A stretch of DNA of 64,000 nucleotides from Phymatolithon calcareum (GCA_977006965.1 OZ345357.1:1054001-1118000), one strand, 5' to 3'; positions 22,473 to 34,464 are shown, counted from the stretch's first letter. Notes: a model not told the origin generated them from the letters alone. Translations and numbers: made by a program.

Positions 22473-22560
22473 TCATTCGTCGTATGAATCGGTTCCTCGC
22501 CGAAAACGTTTTTCCAAATTATCAGTGCATCTCGGCAATCAACCTACAGTAACTAATGGC

Positions 22561-23766
22561 ATGATCCGCGTCACGCCGCTCTGGCGCCTCGCAGCACGCG
22601 CCGCCAACGCCCGTCATCTCCATTTCGTGTCCTCGGGCTGCACATCCACTCCCTTCCTCGCCGCGCCTATCTCGACGCGTCCCCCCGCACTCGCCGACGC
22701 CATGCCGGTCGCGCCACCTGAGGCATCGCCAAGAAAGAGCAGTTCCAATGTAGCTCGGGCGGAATTTCTCGCCGTCTTCCCGCGCGTCGTCGACGTGCTT
22801 CTGGAAGACCTGTGCGCGCAGTTCGATGTCCCCGTGGAGACCGTCGCGTATATTCGGCGTTCGCTTGAGTATAACGTGCCGAAGGGCAAACTTAACCGAG
22901 GGTTGGCGGTGCGCACTTGTTACGCGGCTTTCGCACCGGATGGAAGAAACGTAGAGGATGCGCATCTTCTCGGTTGGTGTGTGGAGCTTTTGCAAGCTTT
23001 TTTCCTCGTTGCGGACGATATCATGGACGACTCTGTTACGAGACGGGGACAGCCGTGCTTCTACCGTATTCCCGAAATTGGGTTCAATGCCATCAATGAC
23101 TCTATCATGCTCGAAGCTATGATTTTTCGCGTGTTACGTCTCCGATTTAAGTCGCATCCGGCGTATGTGCATCTGGTAGAGCTTTTCATGGATATCACGT
23201 ACACCACTGAAGTTGGTCAGCTGCTTGATCTCACGTCGAACGGTCATGGTGCGCTCAACCTTAGTAGGTTTTCCGAGGAGATGCTCAATCGTATATATCG
23301 GTACAAAACGTCACATTACTCGTTTTATCTACCCGTCGCGCTCGGCATGCGACTGGCCGGCGTTGAGGAGGAGGAGAAATATGAAGTGGCGAAGCGCGTT
23401 TGCCTACAGATTGGGTATTATTTTCAGGCACAAGACGACTATTTGGATTGCTTTGGCGACCCCGAGGTAACTGGTAAGGTCGGTACGGATATCGAGGAGT
23501 GCACCTGCACCTGGCTGGTGGTCCGGGCATTGGAACGGGTGGATGTCGAACAACGAAAGGTTCTGGAGGTGAACTATGGCAGGAAGGACAGGGAGAGCGT
23601 GAAGGCGGTGAAGGATTTGTACAAAGAATTGAAACTCCAGGATGTGTTTGCCAAATTTGAACAGTCGAGCTATGAGGCTATTTCGAAGAGTATTGATGAA
23701 GTCAAGGATATGCCTACTGACGCATTCAAATTCCTGCTTGGAAAGATCCACAAGCGTGCCAAGTAG
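22561..23766 (+). CDS. FPS: Farnesyl diphosphate synthase with N-terminal targeting-like extension
   Basis: From the ATG at 22561 the protein has 401 residues. It condenses isopentenyl with dimethylallyl and geranyl diphosphate to give farnesyl diphosphate, the branch point to sterols, ubiquinone side chains and protein prenylation. The first aspartate-rich motif DDIMD is at 152-156 and the second, DDYLD, at 282-286. GKLNRG (109-114) is the substrate-binding turn. Two Phe lie at -5/-4 before the first motif (FFLVADDIMD), the type I eukaryotic pattern that limits chain length to C15. The first 50 residues are Arg/Ala/Ser-rich without acids (RLAARAANARHLHF), like a mitochondrial or plastid presequence; a second ATG at residue 48 (MPVAPPEA) could give a cytosolic form. 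Upstream frame continues to a GTG at 22525, which I reject as start. Confidence 0.96.
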   Translation: MIRVTPLWRLAARAANARHLHFVSSGCTSTPFLAAPISTRPPALADAMPVAPPEASPRKSSSNVARAEFLAVFPRVVDVLLEDLCAQFDVPVETVAYIRRSLEYNVPKGKLNRGLAVRTCYAAFAPDGRNVEDAHLLGWCVELLQAFFLVADDIMDDSVTRRGQPCFYRIPEIGFNAINDSIMLEAMIFRVLRLRFKSHPAYVHLVELFMDITYTTEVGQLLDLTSNGHGALNLSRFSEEMLNRIYRYKTSHYSFYLPVALGMRLAGVEEEEKYEVAKRVCLQIGYYFQAQDDYLDCFGDPEVTGKVGTDIEECTCTWLVVRALERVDVEQRKVLEVNYGRKDRESVKAVKDLYKELKLQDVFAKFEQSSYEAISKSIDEVKDMPTDAFKFLLGKIHKRAK

Positions 23767-25582
23767 GTTTTTAGTGTCTGTCTGTGTCGGGGCTCCTGCA
23801 GTTTTGCTTCTTTTTTGAAAAAAACCTTTCAAAGAGGGGCCGGAGTTCGCTCCTCTAAAAAATTCTATGTGGATTACAACTTGCTGTACATGCATAGTGA
23901 TAAGGCAAATGGGTGCATAAGGCTCTCCATTAAATTATTCTCTCCGGTTCACGGAATTTTTAACAGCATAAGGAAACAGATCCGCCTTAAGTTTTTCAAT
24001 TCTTAGCCCCTACGACCGTGAACGAGATGAAATGGGAGCCCGCGGTGCTTTCAGTAAAGACAGTTCTTTTGAAAGACGGTTCGGTCGCTCCAACAATCTG
24101 CGCTCTCTTCATTGGATACTGGGGCTAAGGGTTCTCTCTCCAACGACATTCCCACTCCTGGCGCTTACCAGACTGAACTTCCGATCTTTCTGAATAGAAT
24201 GAGCCATTCCGTGAGCCAACAGCGATGGATCGTGTGTTTTACTTTTTCAAGGATTTGTCAACGTTCCACAAGATCGTGTGGAAGGTTAACGAATCGTACG
24301 ACAAACGAGATCCATCTGCACTGCAATTCAAGTGCATAATAATGCACTTGAATTGGAGGATTCCATCTCCCCCAAGGGAGTGCACGCAAATGCTCGTACC
24401 CCAGACGGGATATGGCCTAGCTTCCCGAGGACCAATTCTAACACAGTTTGGTCCATATGTCACTGAAAATGACACAGAACGGAACACGCTTTATCTACGG
24501 CCCTCTGTGGTCTCTACTTGCCTGCATTTACGGCAGCACAAGAAGCATACTCCTTCATAGTAGAGCATGACAGTGCAGAACTTCCCCATCTTCAACTAAT
24601 TGCCGAATTAGTCAAAGCTTCGAGTATCACAAGACCTCTCTTGCAGATCGTGAATTCCTACCACAGTTCTTGTAAATCGGGATCTTTATTTGACTTTTCC
24701 GTCGTTCAGCTATCAAGCCTTGATTCACGACCAAAGTTAATGAAGCACTACTGATTTCGTCACGTCTGTCGATGTTGTGCGGAGTGAAATACTAAAGGGC
24801 GAAAACCATAAATTCAATGATTGCCCGTGCGGCATAGTATTGTTCTGCTTTGTATTAAGGCACACTGCTCGACTACGCCGAGTACAAGTTTGTTCTCAAA
24901 GTTTGAACGCCATAGAATTCGAAGTACAGGTATTGTGTTGGTCGAGGCAGATATTCTTCCTGGAATCTTATCGACTCCAAAACACCTTCGCTGTTTCAGT
25001 CCTTCGTCCCTATTTTTCACTCCGTACTTGTACTGCCGAACCAGTGCATCCTCCTTCGACACTTTTCCGGCTCAGAGGTGTGTTCCTCATCACTGGCTGA
25101 AAGACCATACGCACTCCCCCGTTCCTCTATTTGGAATTATACCCACGAACAAATTAAATTCTTTACCGAAGATTCGAAATTTAGAACCGCACAGAGACGC
25201 CCTGTCCGTTTTTCTGCAAAACGATTCGCCCTGGTTCATCTCCCTTCTCAAAACGAATTTCTGGCAGTCGACGGATGATACACTTGTCTACTATCCATTT
25301 GCTGCAATGTATCATAATCTCGAACCAACCAAACCTGAACCAGAGGTTTCTGCCGGTTAGATCTCGATTGGTCATTAGTAGGAATTCGATCAGGAGATGG
25401 ATAAGCGCCTATCACTGCGATCTCCAGGCCGAGTTCTCGCACAACTACCGCTCGCAACTCACCGCCTGGACGTCTGACCACGAAGCCACCCACTTTTTAG
25501 AAGTAAACCGGCTCGGGGTCCAGTCGGAGCCTTCTGTTTTCTCTAATTCTTCATGTTGAAGGCGCCACCGAGCCATTAAACC
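23767..25582. other. Intergenic stretch before TypA
   Basis: No gene is recognised. Several overlapping frames at 24777-25360 lack motifs. It includes the hairpin at 24324-24355. A reverse CCAAT (ATTGG) lies at about 25367, some 215 bases before the TypA start. Confidence 0.5.
24324..24355. repeat. Perfect hairpin, 13-bp arms
   Basis: CAATTCAAGTGCA and its exact complement enclose a six-base loop. Confidence 0.87.
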
Positions 25583-27586
25583 ATGACTGACACGCCTGCC
25601 TTTTCGCTCGCCACCCCCATCGCCGTTCGTGGCCACCAATTCATCGCCACCACATCTCGACCTGGCGTACGATGGGGCGTTCATCGTTTTCCGCACCGCT
25701 TCCGTCGCATGTCTCAACACCCGACTTGCGTACTTGCAGAGAAAACGGAGGCAGCGACCTCCACCCCGCTAGCTTCCAGCACTACTCGTGAAGACGTTGT
25801 CACAGTCGCCTTTGTTGCGCATATTGACCACGGAAAGAGCTCCATGTGCGATGCACTTCTGCGCGCATCCAATTGTTTTCGTGAAAACGAGGTAGTACAA
25901 GAACGTGCACTGGACAGCGACGACCTCGAGCGCGAACGCGGTATCACCATCAATGCCAGTGCTGCCAGCCTGCTGTACAAGGGCGTCAACGTGCAAATCC
26001 TCGATACACCTGGTCACGCCGATTTCGGAGGTGAAGTTGAGCGTGTCCTCGACATGACGGACGGTGTTTTACTTCTTGTTGATTCTGTCGAAGGACCCAA
26101 ACCACAGACTCGATTTGTATTGAAAAAGGCGATTGAACTCGGCAAGAAAATTGCTCTCATTATCAACAAAATGGACAGGGATAATCGCCGCCCTGAATTT
26201 GTCGTGGACGCTACCTTCGACCTCATGGCAGAGCTGGGTGCAACGGACGAGCAGATGGACTTCCAGATCGCGTACGCATCGGCAATCAAGGCAATGTCCG
26301 GCTCAGACCCAGATAATATAGTCGACAATATGGATGCTGTTTTCGACCTCATCATGAGTTTTCCGCGTCCAGTTGTGAATTTTTCAGCACCGTTACAAAT
26401 GCAAGTTAACAACGTAACGTACGACGATTTCAAGGGCCGTCTCGCGTCCGGCCGAATCAGCGCTGGTACCGTCCGCAAGGGCGCTGAAGTATGCATTGCA
26501 CACCCCGGGAAGGACATTGTGAGAGGCAAGGTGTCCGAAATTCTTATCTATGACAAACTCGGTAGTCTTTCTGTGGACGAGGGAAAGGCTGGTGACATCG
26601 TCTTGCTTGCCGGATTATCGAAATTTGAAATCGGAGACACGATATGTGCCGCGGAATGTCCGCTTCCGCTTCCCCCAATTTCCGTCGAGGAGCCAACGGT
26701 TCGTATGTCATTTATGGTGAACACCTCGGAGTTTTCCGGAAGGGAGGGCAAATATGTGACGTCGCGCAATATCCGCGACCGTCTTGAGAGGGAACTTGAG
26801 CGAAATGTCGGCCTTCGAATGGACCTTGAAAAATCATCAGCCGAATGTTATGAAGTATGCGGCCGCGGTGCACTCCATCTGACCATCCTGATCGAAACTA
26901 TGCGTCGAGAGGGATATGAATTAATGGTTGGACCACCGACGGTAATTACGAAACGTGTCGACGGTGCACTGCATGAGCCTTTCGAGACATTCGAGGTGGA
27001 ATGTCCTGAAGAATATGTCGGAGCCGTGGTCGATATGTTAAGCAGACGTCGTGGGGAAATGACAAACATGGGTGGTGTTAATGCGGAAAATATGGCCAGC
27101 GTAACCTACAAAATTCCAACCCGTGGACTCCTAGGCGTGAAGAATGCGCTGCTGACGGCAACGCGTGGAACGGCGGTAATGAACTCACAGTTTGCAGGTT
27201 ATGGTCCATATGCAGGAGACCTTGATCAGAAGGAGAATGGAAGTCTTCTAGTTTTCTCCACTGGGAAAGCCACAGGCTATGGATTGGAGGGTGCGCAGGA
27301 ACGAGGGCGATTGATCATTAAGCCTGGAGAGAGTGTGTACAAGAACCAGATCTGCGGTATTCATCAGCGCCCCGGTGACCTGGCCGTCAATATTTGCCGG
27401 GCCAAACAACTCACCAACCATCGATCGGCGAACAAGGATGTGGCCAAGGGCATGCAGGGCATATTGGAGTTTTCTCTGGACGACGCCATCGAGTATCTTG
27501 GACAGGATGAGGTGGCTGAAGTGACACCGCTAAGTGTGCGACTGTCGAAGCGGGCCAATTTTGGGAAGAAGAAGTCCAAGAGATAG
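25583..27586 (+). CDS. typA: TypA/BipA ribosome-associated GTPase, probably organelle-targeted
   Basis: The 667-residue protein is a translational GTPase of the TypA/BipA family, which binds the bacterial-type 70S ribosome and helps 50S assembly and stress adaptation; in plants it works in the chloroplast. G motifs: AHIDHGKSS (79-87), RGITI (119-123), DTPGHADF (141-148), NKMD (195-198), SAI (233-235). Domain II, the EF-G-like domains III and V and the family-specific C-terminal domain follow (GLLGVKNALLTATRG; QCGIHQRPGDLAVNICRAKQ region), ending in a Lys-rich tail. The family is usually about 610 residues; the extra 70 N-terminal residues, rich in Arg, Ser, Thr and poor in acids, fit a transit peptide. 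The P-loop has Ser-Ser where most have Thr-Thr, a mild change. The ATG at 25583 has ACC at -4 to -2. One exon. Confidence 0.96.
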   Translation: MTDTPAFSLATPIAVRGHQFIATTSRPGVRWGVHRFPHRFRRMSQHPTCVLAEKTEAATSTPLASSTTREDVVTVAFVAHIDHGKSSMCDALLRASNCFRENEVVQERALDSDDLERERGITINASAASLLYKGVNVQILDTPGHADFGGEVERVLDMTDGVLLLVDSVEGPKPQTRFVLKKAIELGKKIALIINKMDRDNRRPEFVVDATFDLMAELGATDEQMDFQIAYASAIKAMSGSDPDNIVDNMDAVFDLIMSFPRPVVNFSAPLQMQVNNVTYDDFKGRLASGRISAGTVRKGAEVCIAHPGKDIVRGKVSEILIYDKLGSLSVDEGKAGDIVLLAGLSKFEIGDTICAAECPLPLPPISVEEPTVRMSFMVNTSEFSGREGKYVTSRNIRDRLERELERNVGLRMDLEKSSAECYEVCGRGALHLTILIETMRREGYELMVGPPTVITKRVDGALHEPFETFEVECPEEYVGAVVDMLSRRRGEMTNMGGVNAENMASVTYKIPTRGLLGVKNALLTATRGTAVMNSQFAGYGPYAGDLDQKENGSLLVFSTGKATGYGLEGAQERGRLIIKPGESVYKNQICGIHQRPGDLAVNICRAKQLTNHRSANKDVAKGMQGILEFSLDDAIEYLGQDEVAEVTPLSVRLSKRANFGKKKSKR

Positions 27587-29696
27587 AAAAAATTTTGTGG
27601 TCAATTAAATGAGGGAAGAGCAGCAGTATCGTAAAAGGGGAACTTGCTCTAACCATTCGGAAAGTTTGCCGGGATTGCTGTGGGGGAGACTCTATCAGAA
27701 AATACAGAGTTGTTGCGACACCGTGCCCTACTAGATTTCAATCTCAACATTTTGGCGGTGATTGCGATTGGAGCAATAATACCCTAATAGCGGCATTGCA
27801 CATAGTATGCTTTTGGGTTGTCAATAATGCTATTCATGATTTTAAGTTTTGTTGACACTGGGTGAAAGGGACATACCTGCTTCGTTTCTAGTGAGCATAC
27901 GCTCGAGCCGTAAAACCGCTTCATCTGCTTTGAGCAAGGATCGTTGTCTCGCCTCGTGGAGAGCATTCCTGGGTGTGCAATATGCGGCGGGGCATCTCAG
28001 CGGATATGTTTCTTGCAAGTGAGAATGGGTTATCTGAAGCACATTAGTCGTGCTGAGGAGAAATTTCCGAAAGCTTTTTAGCACCTACAGTCGGGGGATT
28101 AAATAGCTCTAGACTAGAGAGGTTCGAATTGCAAAAAGGCGAGCAGTGTCGTCTTGAGAAGAAATGTAGATATCAACAAGCATGCCTGACGAGATTGGGA
28201 TGCTGGCGGCCACCGACAGCATGTTTTCACCAACTGAAAATTGTAACTCAATAGCGGGGATCTGGCTTCAGAGTTGTGGCAATGATGTCCTTGGAATTCA
28301 GCTGTAAGGCCATTTACCGAAGCGAGTCACGGACTAGTGTCGTACGTCTATAACGTATAGTGTAATCTTAGAGAGACTACACTTGCGCGAGGGGCGCAGT
28401 CGTAGTCTGCACACGTAGTTAAACTGTTATGAATTAATCGTTCATACGTTCAATATATTGTGTTGTGTTTTGGATGAGGGGATCTACACATAGAGACGCG
28501 GTCCACCGCATGAAATAGAACTCTCAGTTCTACCACGCAGTTTCTGATCTGGGCGTTAAGTCAGGGCCCCAGCAGGAGCGTCAATAAAAATCACTATTTG
28601 CGAATTTGAAGCCCGTCTCGAAGTTGTGCTGTGAGTATGAAGTACGTGCACGATCGGCGCTGAATATGAAATCATGGAGAGTGAATCCGCAGATATTTCG
28701 GAAGGGTACCTAAATTGCTCTATTCTGCCTATGATCCACTCGGTTCAAAGGCACGTGGATCCATAGAAACTCGCTCCGAACGAGCTACAAAGATCAACTG
28801 CAAGATAAGCAAAAGGAAGCATAAGGCATGATTGTCGCATCGTATAGGATAATGGTGGACATGCGTTTGTTTCAGAGCGTACTGTTTAAAGGAGGCTTTG
28901 ATGTCATTGCTTTTGGAGTTGCAGTTGACGAGTTGGCATCCGAACTCATCTGGTCGTTTATCGAGAGCCGCGTGAAAAGAGTCGACTGTGAAGATATGAA
29001 CCATTCAGTTATTAGTACTGCATTGCACGGCGTTCGCGTCGCCGTAGAGATCACACATTTTGCTCAAAGGAGCAGTGATGTATTTTCACGCTTGGGTAGA
29101 TTGGTTCAGGTAATTTCAAAGGCGATAATTCAATGAAAGCTTTGAAAACAATGTATTCGCACCTTGTCCCCATCTTTGCAGAATGCGATAACACAGTATC
29201 TCGAATATCAAGGAGTGTGTCTTGCCAACGGATGAAAGTGAAGTCGCCTGATGATGAAGTTTTTGATTGGCCTTCTGTCTCAACGATTGTTTGCCCGAGA
29301 GCGTAGCACCAGACTGACAAAAACCCGACGCCACATGGTCAAAATAGACCAGGAGAGGAGAGAGAAAAGAACGGGAGAGAATTACACTCTGTAACCATAC
29401 GGGAGCGCAAGCGGTCGTGGTGATCAACCTCGAGCGCTAGGATACCTGTGAAGGGCCAGAAAAACTCCTTGAGGTGGGTGCAAGCGAGAGTAGACTTCGA
29501 CTTGAACCGGAAAGAAGCTGCGCCGCCCACTAAGCACGCTCCACAACCTTACTTGAACATATGTAGACGAGGAGATTAAGCACGTGTACGAGGTTGGTCC
29601 AGTCTCGATGATAGCAGCGTAGGGGTCGTAGTGACACGTGATAAAGAACAGCGAAACGGAAACAAACGAAAAAGAATGTAGGAATAGACGAGGACA
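27587..29696. other. Intergenic stretch, no gene recognised
   Basis: No known motif. A plus frame at 28828-29136 (102 residues, helical and hydrophobic) looks protein-like but is not recognised and could be chance. Confidence 0.5.
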
Positions 29697-30868
29697 ATGA
29701 ACCAGGTAAACGGAGATAGGCGCGACTCGCCAGATGAGATTCGATGTTCGGCTGAAGACCTCTTAACAGCCTTGTGGGAAATCTGGCGGTCGTCCAGTTC
29801 ATACGTGAGCGCGAGCGTTCGCTTCGATGAGGATGGATAGTTCGACGACAATATCGACGACGTCGCAGTGATGCGGGAAGAAAATGGAGACGGGCGACAT
29901 CGTGCTTGATAAAACGACCTTTGGATGGGCCGCCTACGAAACGACCCCAACGGCCTCGAAGCAGCGCGTTATCCTATGCGATGAAGATGATGACACACTC
30001 GACATGTACCGTACAATCCCACCGCAGGTCGGTGGCGCGGGCGTTTTGGTGCTGCGCCGAGAAGAAGCGATACTGGAAGAAGGGCTGTCCGCTGGGGCCA
30101 TTGGCTCCTCATTCGACGCCGAGGCTTTTGCGGCCGTACACGCATTTCAGGCAGCATCCAGTCTACGGATATCGCGCGGCAGCACTATCCGATGGTTCAC
30201 CGACAGCAAGAGCTGCATAGACGCACTCAACGGCCAGCCGCGGATGTTTGGAGAGATGGTTCGGAAACTATGGAATCTTATGGAACAAATCATGGCACAG
30301 GAGATTCACATAGAAGGCATTTGGATACCGAGTCACTGCGGAGTCCCGAAAAATGAGGCTGCTGATGAGCTCGCGCGCCGGGGAATCTCGGAATCAAGCC
30401 TGCTATCACATCAAGCGGTACCTCTCACCATGGAAGCGGCACGATCAATTATCAAACCGCCTTGTAGAAGCAAACCAGTTACCATCCCGACATTCCCGGA
30501 AGACCTACACATCTCACATAGACGGGCTGAGGTAATACTCCACCAGCTCATAACTTACTGCTGTCCAATCGTCGCCAGCTTTCACCATGGACACAACGAG
30601 AATGAGCCACTTCCTCACGACCCAATGTGCAAGAAATGCCTGTATGGTGTGAAGGAAACTGTGGAACATATGGTCCTACATTGTTCGGGTCGGGCTGCTA
30701 GTCGACGGAAATTCATCGGCAGAGTTCGGAGCAAAACGGTAGAAGATCTGTGCAGAGAGAAACCCGTAGCGATAATCCAATATTTGAACGAAGAGAACTT
30801 GCTCGAGAGCAAGTTTAGGCGTTCACTTAAAAATTGACGTCATCTGCAATAAAGAAAGAAAGAAAGAT
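29697..30868 (+). mobile_element. Non-LTR retrotransposon, 5'-truncated copy B (RNase H end)
   Basis: Same family as 14321-15790 (-). The relic starts at or before 29697, where a frame MNQVNGD... carries LTALWEIW and VSASVRFDEDG, related to the stretch around the first RNase H strand and the Tudor-like insert of copy A. It ends with GCAATAAAGAAAG continuing as (AAAG)n up to 30868. The shared sequence just before the tail (GACGTC.TC.GCAATAAAG) shows that both are 3' ends of the same element. Confidence 0.83.
29884..30837 (+). CDS. RNase H plus zinc-knuckle C-terminal part of LINE polyprotein, intact frame
   Basis: A 317-residue open frame. RNase H catalytic residues: Glu80 (SSFDAEAF), Asp97 (RWFTDSKS), His151 (PSHCGVP) and Asp161 (NEAADELARRG). 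The first Asp strand lies upstream and is broken: the TDGS of copy A is not seen and a TAG stands at 29838-29840. Residues 219-237 form a CX2C...H...C zinc-knuckle (DPMCKKC ... EHMVLHC) typical of the C-termini of LINE polyproteins. Residues 1-50 align with the end of the extra segment of copy A (CDEDDDTLDMYRTIPPQVGG). The frame is probably a remnant that happens to lack stops rather than a working gene. Confidence 0.7.
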   Translation: METGDIVLDKTTFGWAAYETTPTASKQRVILCDEDDDTLDMYRTIPPQVGGAGVLVLRREEAILEEGLSAGAIGSSFDAEAFAAVHAFQAASSLRISRGSTIRWFTDSKSCIDALNGQPRMFGEMVRKLWNLMEQIMAQEIHIEGIWIPSHCGVPKNEAADELARRGISESSLLSHQAVPLTMEAARSIIKPPCRSKPVTIPTFPEDLHISHRRAEVILHQLITYCCPIVASFHHGHNENEPLPHDPMCKKCLYGVKETVEHMVLHCSGRAASRRKFIGRVRSKTVEDLCREKPVAIIQYLNEENLLESKFRRSLKN

Positions 30869-33800
30869 ACTACAATCGATTCGAAAAACGACGAGTACAT
30901 GCGCGTGAGACACACTCTCCAATTGGCCCTACAGATCACTCCACGAGGTCACAATAAGGATCGTGATCCCAGTTGCGAGGCGTACAGTCGCGAGAGAAAC
31001 ACGCGATCAACGCTTCGAAAAAAGCGGCGGGTGCGACGGAGAGCTAGAAGGGTCAAAATGGTTGCTTCTAGAAGGAGAAGAGAATTCACATTCCAGGGAT
31101 GATGGCGGAGCTCAGGAATACCACCACACCGTGCTGATAGTATGAAAACGAGGCAATTGGGAGGGCGAACACTGAAGACGAATGACGCAGTAGGCTCAGT
31201 CAGAAAAGCGTGTAGAGCGAATCACATGGATATTGCAACTGGATGTTAAAACTGAGTAAAGAAGAAGCGGCCCGTGCTTGTTGATCGTATCTCCTCCTGA
31301 GTCTCAATTGAACAATTGGAATGGCTCACGTCCTGGTTCAAGAAACTCGCACATGAAGAAGAGCTCTCAGACATGTCGACCCTGATGCCTAAACGACAAC
31401 TTTCGGAGAAAGACCCCATTTGGCTACGCGTAGTAGTCGACGCAATTCAGATATTGTGCCCATAAATTTAGTTTTGCGAATTGACCTAGGAGAAAGAATG
31501 AAGCACATCGACAAGTCTCTTAGTTTCCATTTTGACTGCGGTAGCTTTAAACGAAATTCCAGTTACACTTTTGTGCATAATCGACTGGTGAGAGAGCAGC
31601 TGAAACGACGAAAGAACTGAGGACGATGGGAAAGTCAGGTCGGCATGATCTCGCCACGAACCGCACAACGCTCTCGGCAACTGCGCAGGGCATATCCTCT
31701 TTCTGTGTAGATCATGATGCGCCTGATACATACAGGAGGTCACGATTTGCGCAAAAGCCGACCTGAATAAAATTCCAGTGTCATGGCAATTTTTAGTTCA
31801 ATCGATAGGACGAGCACTGAAAGATGTGCTGGTGCGTCAGAACCCGGGCGGCAAAAATGTGGATCTGTATATGGTTACGGCTGTCTTTTAGTCAACTTCT
31901 CTTGTGTGAGGTAAGAACACTTGCAGGAAGACAAATTAGAAGAGTTGGCCGTCGAGTATGGGCAGTAAACACGTGCTGGAAGATGCATCTCGAATTGAAG
32001 CTCTCAATATCGCTCATTGGCACGGAAATCAGTTCACGATCACGACACGAGTACATTTTGCTCGTTTTGGAATGTACTACGACCAAATATCAGGCAAAAG
32101 GAAAGGTGAGTGACACAGACTTTGGAATTTTCCTCAAGTGCGGATCTCAATATTTTAAATGCTATTGTCACGACTTGTAGGTGTAGTACCGTCGAAATCG
32201 CACCCTAAGTCGTACCGGTTGAGTTATGGCACAGCGACGTCCGCTGTTGCTTCTCAGTGCTTGTTCGGGAGAGATGTCATTCTCTAAGCGGCAATTCGCT
32301 GTTTCTTATTGGCATGCATATTGGTCGGTGATGAATTAGGTCACAACAGTTGCATTGGGAACGGGTAGGTACTGTAAAGCGAAACAATCGCTGCATTTGT
32401 TTCTTGTTTTATTGACTTTTTATCATATCTGACACAACTGCACACGCTCGGAGCCACAACTTGTTTTTTCAACCCCATCGCAACCCAAAGGCTCCAGATC
32501 TCACTCTGATACCTCTAGTTGTTTACCACTGGAGCACCTGAAATGTTTTCAAATAGGTGTTCAACAGGTGGGGAAGCGGTTCTTTGCTTGAAAAGATTCC
32601 GAAACAGGTAAGGAGAGGGATGCCCCGATGCGTTCTACAAATAACAGGGAGGGTCAAAAAGACGCAAACATTTACCCATTACATAAAGGTAATGATCATC
32701 ATTTGCAAGATGCATACAAGTTAAGAGATTTCATTAGATGCCCCAACCCTGTGGAAGCGAACATTCGTTGAGTCACCTATGAACAGTGGTGGAATGTTTG
32801 AGCGAGGCATCATGGCAGTAGAGAATAGAGACGCGGGCCTGAGTGACATGGCCTGCGTATGGGCCAAACTGGACTGCCAAGTAGCAAGATGTGCTTAGTT
32901 GGAACCCAACCGGCCTTGAGCTTTCCCGTTTCGTATGTTGGAACAACCAGATATATCAGATTCACAGCTCAAGGTGGAAACAAAAATAACGCACGACACT
33001 TGACCGAATTCTAAACGAGTGGCTATAGATTCCCCATCTCTCTCTCCACTCCCCTGTTCTGCGAATCATTGTTCAAATCTGAAGCGGACGCCAGCTTCGA
33101 CAGTTTCCTGCCGTGCTGAGTCCGCTTCCGACTAGAAAATTGATTCGCAAAACACACTAGTGAGAGAGACGTGCCTTGATCGATGAATGTGAAAGAAGCA
33201 AGTATGCAAAAGCAATGGCAGATGCCGGTCACAGATTCCCAACGACGGCCCCCACTTCTATCGGCACTACCGAAAAGCCAAATTGGCTCAGTCCATACTG
33301 CACTGCATTGGCTGTTTACTTCTGCGCATCACCGGGCGAACTGAATTGCAACCAGTTCCTTCATCAGAGAGGCCCGAAAATTCAAAAAAAAATCTAAAGA
33401 GTCTGAAGTACGTCTTTCTTCCACGACAAATATGTTGTGCGCGCCCGTCTTCAGCCTGTATGATACACCTCGTTTCCACAACCGCCGTTACCTTTGCGCA
33501 AATGACAAAAAACAAGATAATACCAGGGGAATGTTATGGGCTCCCCTGATAATACATTATTATTTTCCCTGAAGATTCGGGGAGAAACGTTGGAGAAATC
33601 CGAAGCAATTGAACCCAATGAAGACCAAAGTGACGGAATGACCTGTCCCTCAACTCAATAGTATCACATGCGGTGACGAATTCGTTTCTTCCTCGATCCT
33701 AATGTAGACGCGAAGCGCACTAACAGGCAAAATTCGCTCTGATTTTGCATGTTGTTTCGACAACTATTCTTGCAAAATTAGAAAGTTCTCCTCAAAGTAA

Positions 33801-34464
33801 TATCCGTCATTTGCATGTGCCGGCCGCGTGAAGAATTCCACGTCTAGCGATGAAGTTATCTCGTCAATTTGACTTCATCTTATTAGCTCTATAGCAATGC
33901 ACGTAACGGTTTAGGTTACATGTGCACCCTATGCGCCATTGGTACATACGGTACTGACTAATGCATATTTCCATCATGGGCCACGGTTAGAATGCTAGGT
34001 CGACTGCACAGGCAGAGAACACATTATCCAGTCAACGTACCGATCTTAAACCCGTTCAACTCTCTCGTAATCCTAGTGAGTATCCAACACAGAGCCTGAA
34101 TCTGCTGTAACTATCCCCTGTATTTCCCAAGAAGACAAAAATTCCAGCAGGATCTTCCGGTATGCACCGAGGTTTGAAATTTAGGTTTCTCTAGATCTGC
34201 CCCAAGAACACGAAGTAGAAATGTAGGCAACGCGACTTAGCGGTGTGATGAGCCTCTCAGATGGTAAATAGACAACGCAATCTTCAAGTAAACTCACTTC
34301 CATCCATCCATCCAACAATGCCGTAAATTGCAGACTATTCTGCCTGCTACATGCTTGTGGTAGTCTATCAGGCTCCGCGAGCAGAGTTTTGAAAGTAAAA
34401 CAATACTGTTGTAGTTGCCTACTATAAAAGCGGGGTGACGGTAGCGATCGGTTGCGCTCTGCTA

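Larger units (their letters stand above)
21998..22560. promoter_or_regulatory. Divergent promoter region of two isoprenoid/sterol genes
   Basis: The region separates the start codons of the sterol oxidase (-) and farnesyl diphosphate synthase (+). It contains CCAATCAGCG in gene-sense orientation for each gene (22074-22083 minus and 22463-22472 plus), a further CCAAT at 22439-22443 and a CACGTG at 22452-22457. CCAAT boxes bind NF-Y-type factors in other eukaryotes; use here is inferred. Confidence 0.65.

Noticed and set aside
24777-25360. Overlapping frames before TypA, up to 179 residues
   Set aside because: No motif and inconsistent with each other; no support for an extra exon of TypA, whose own start is complete.
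29530-29950. Minus-strand frames opposite the start of retroelement copy B
   Set aside because: The plus strand carries the sequence homologous to copy A; the minus frames are shadows.
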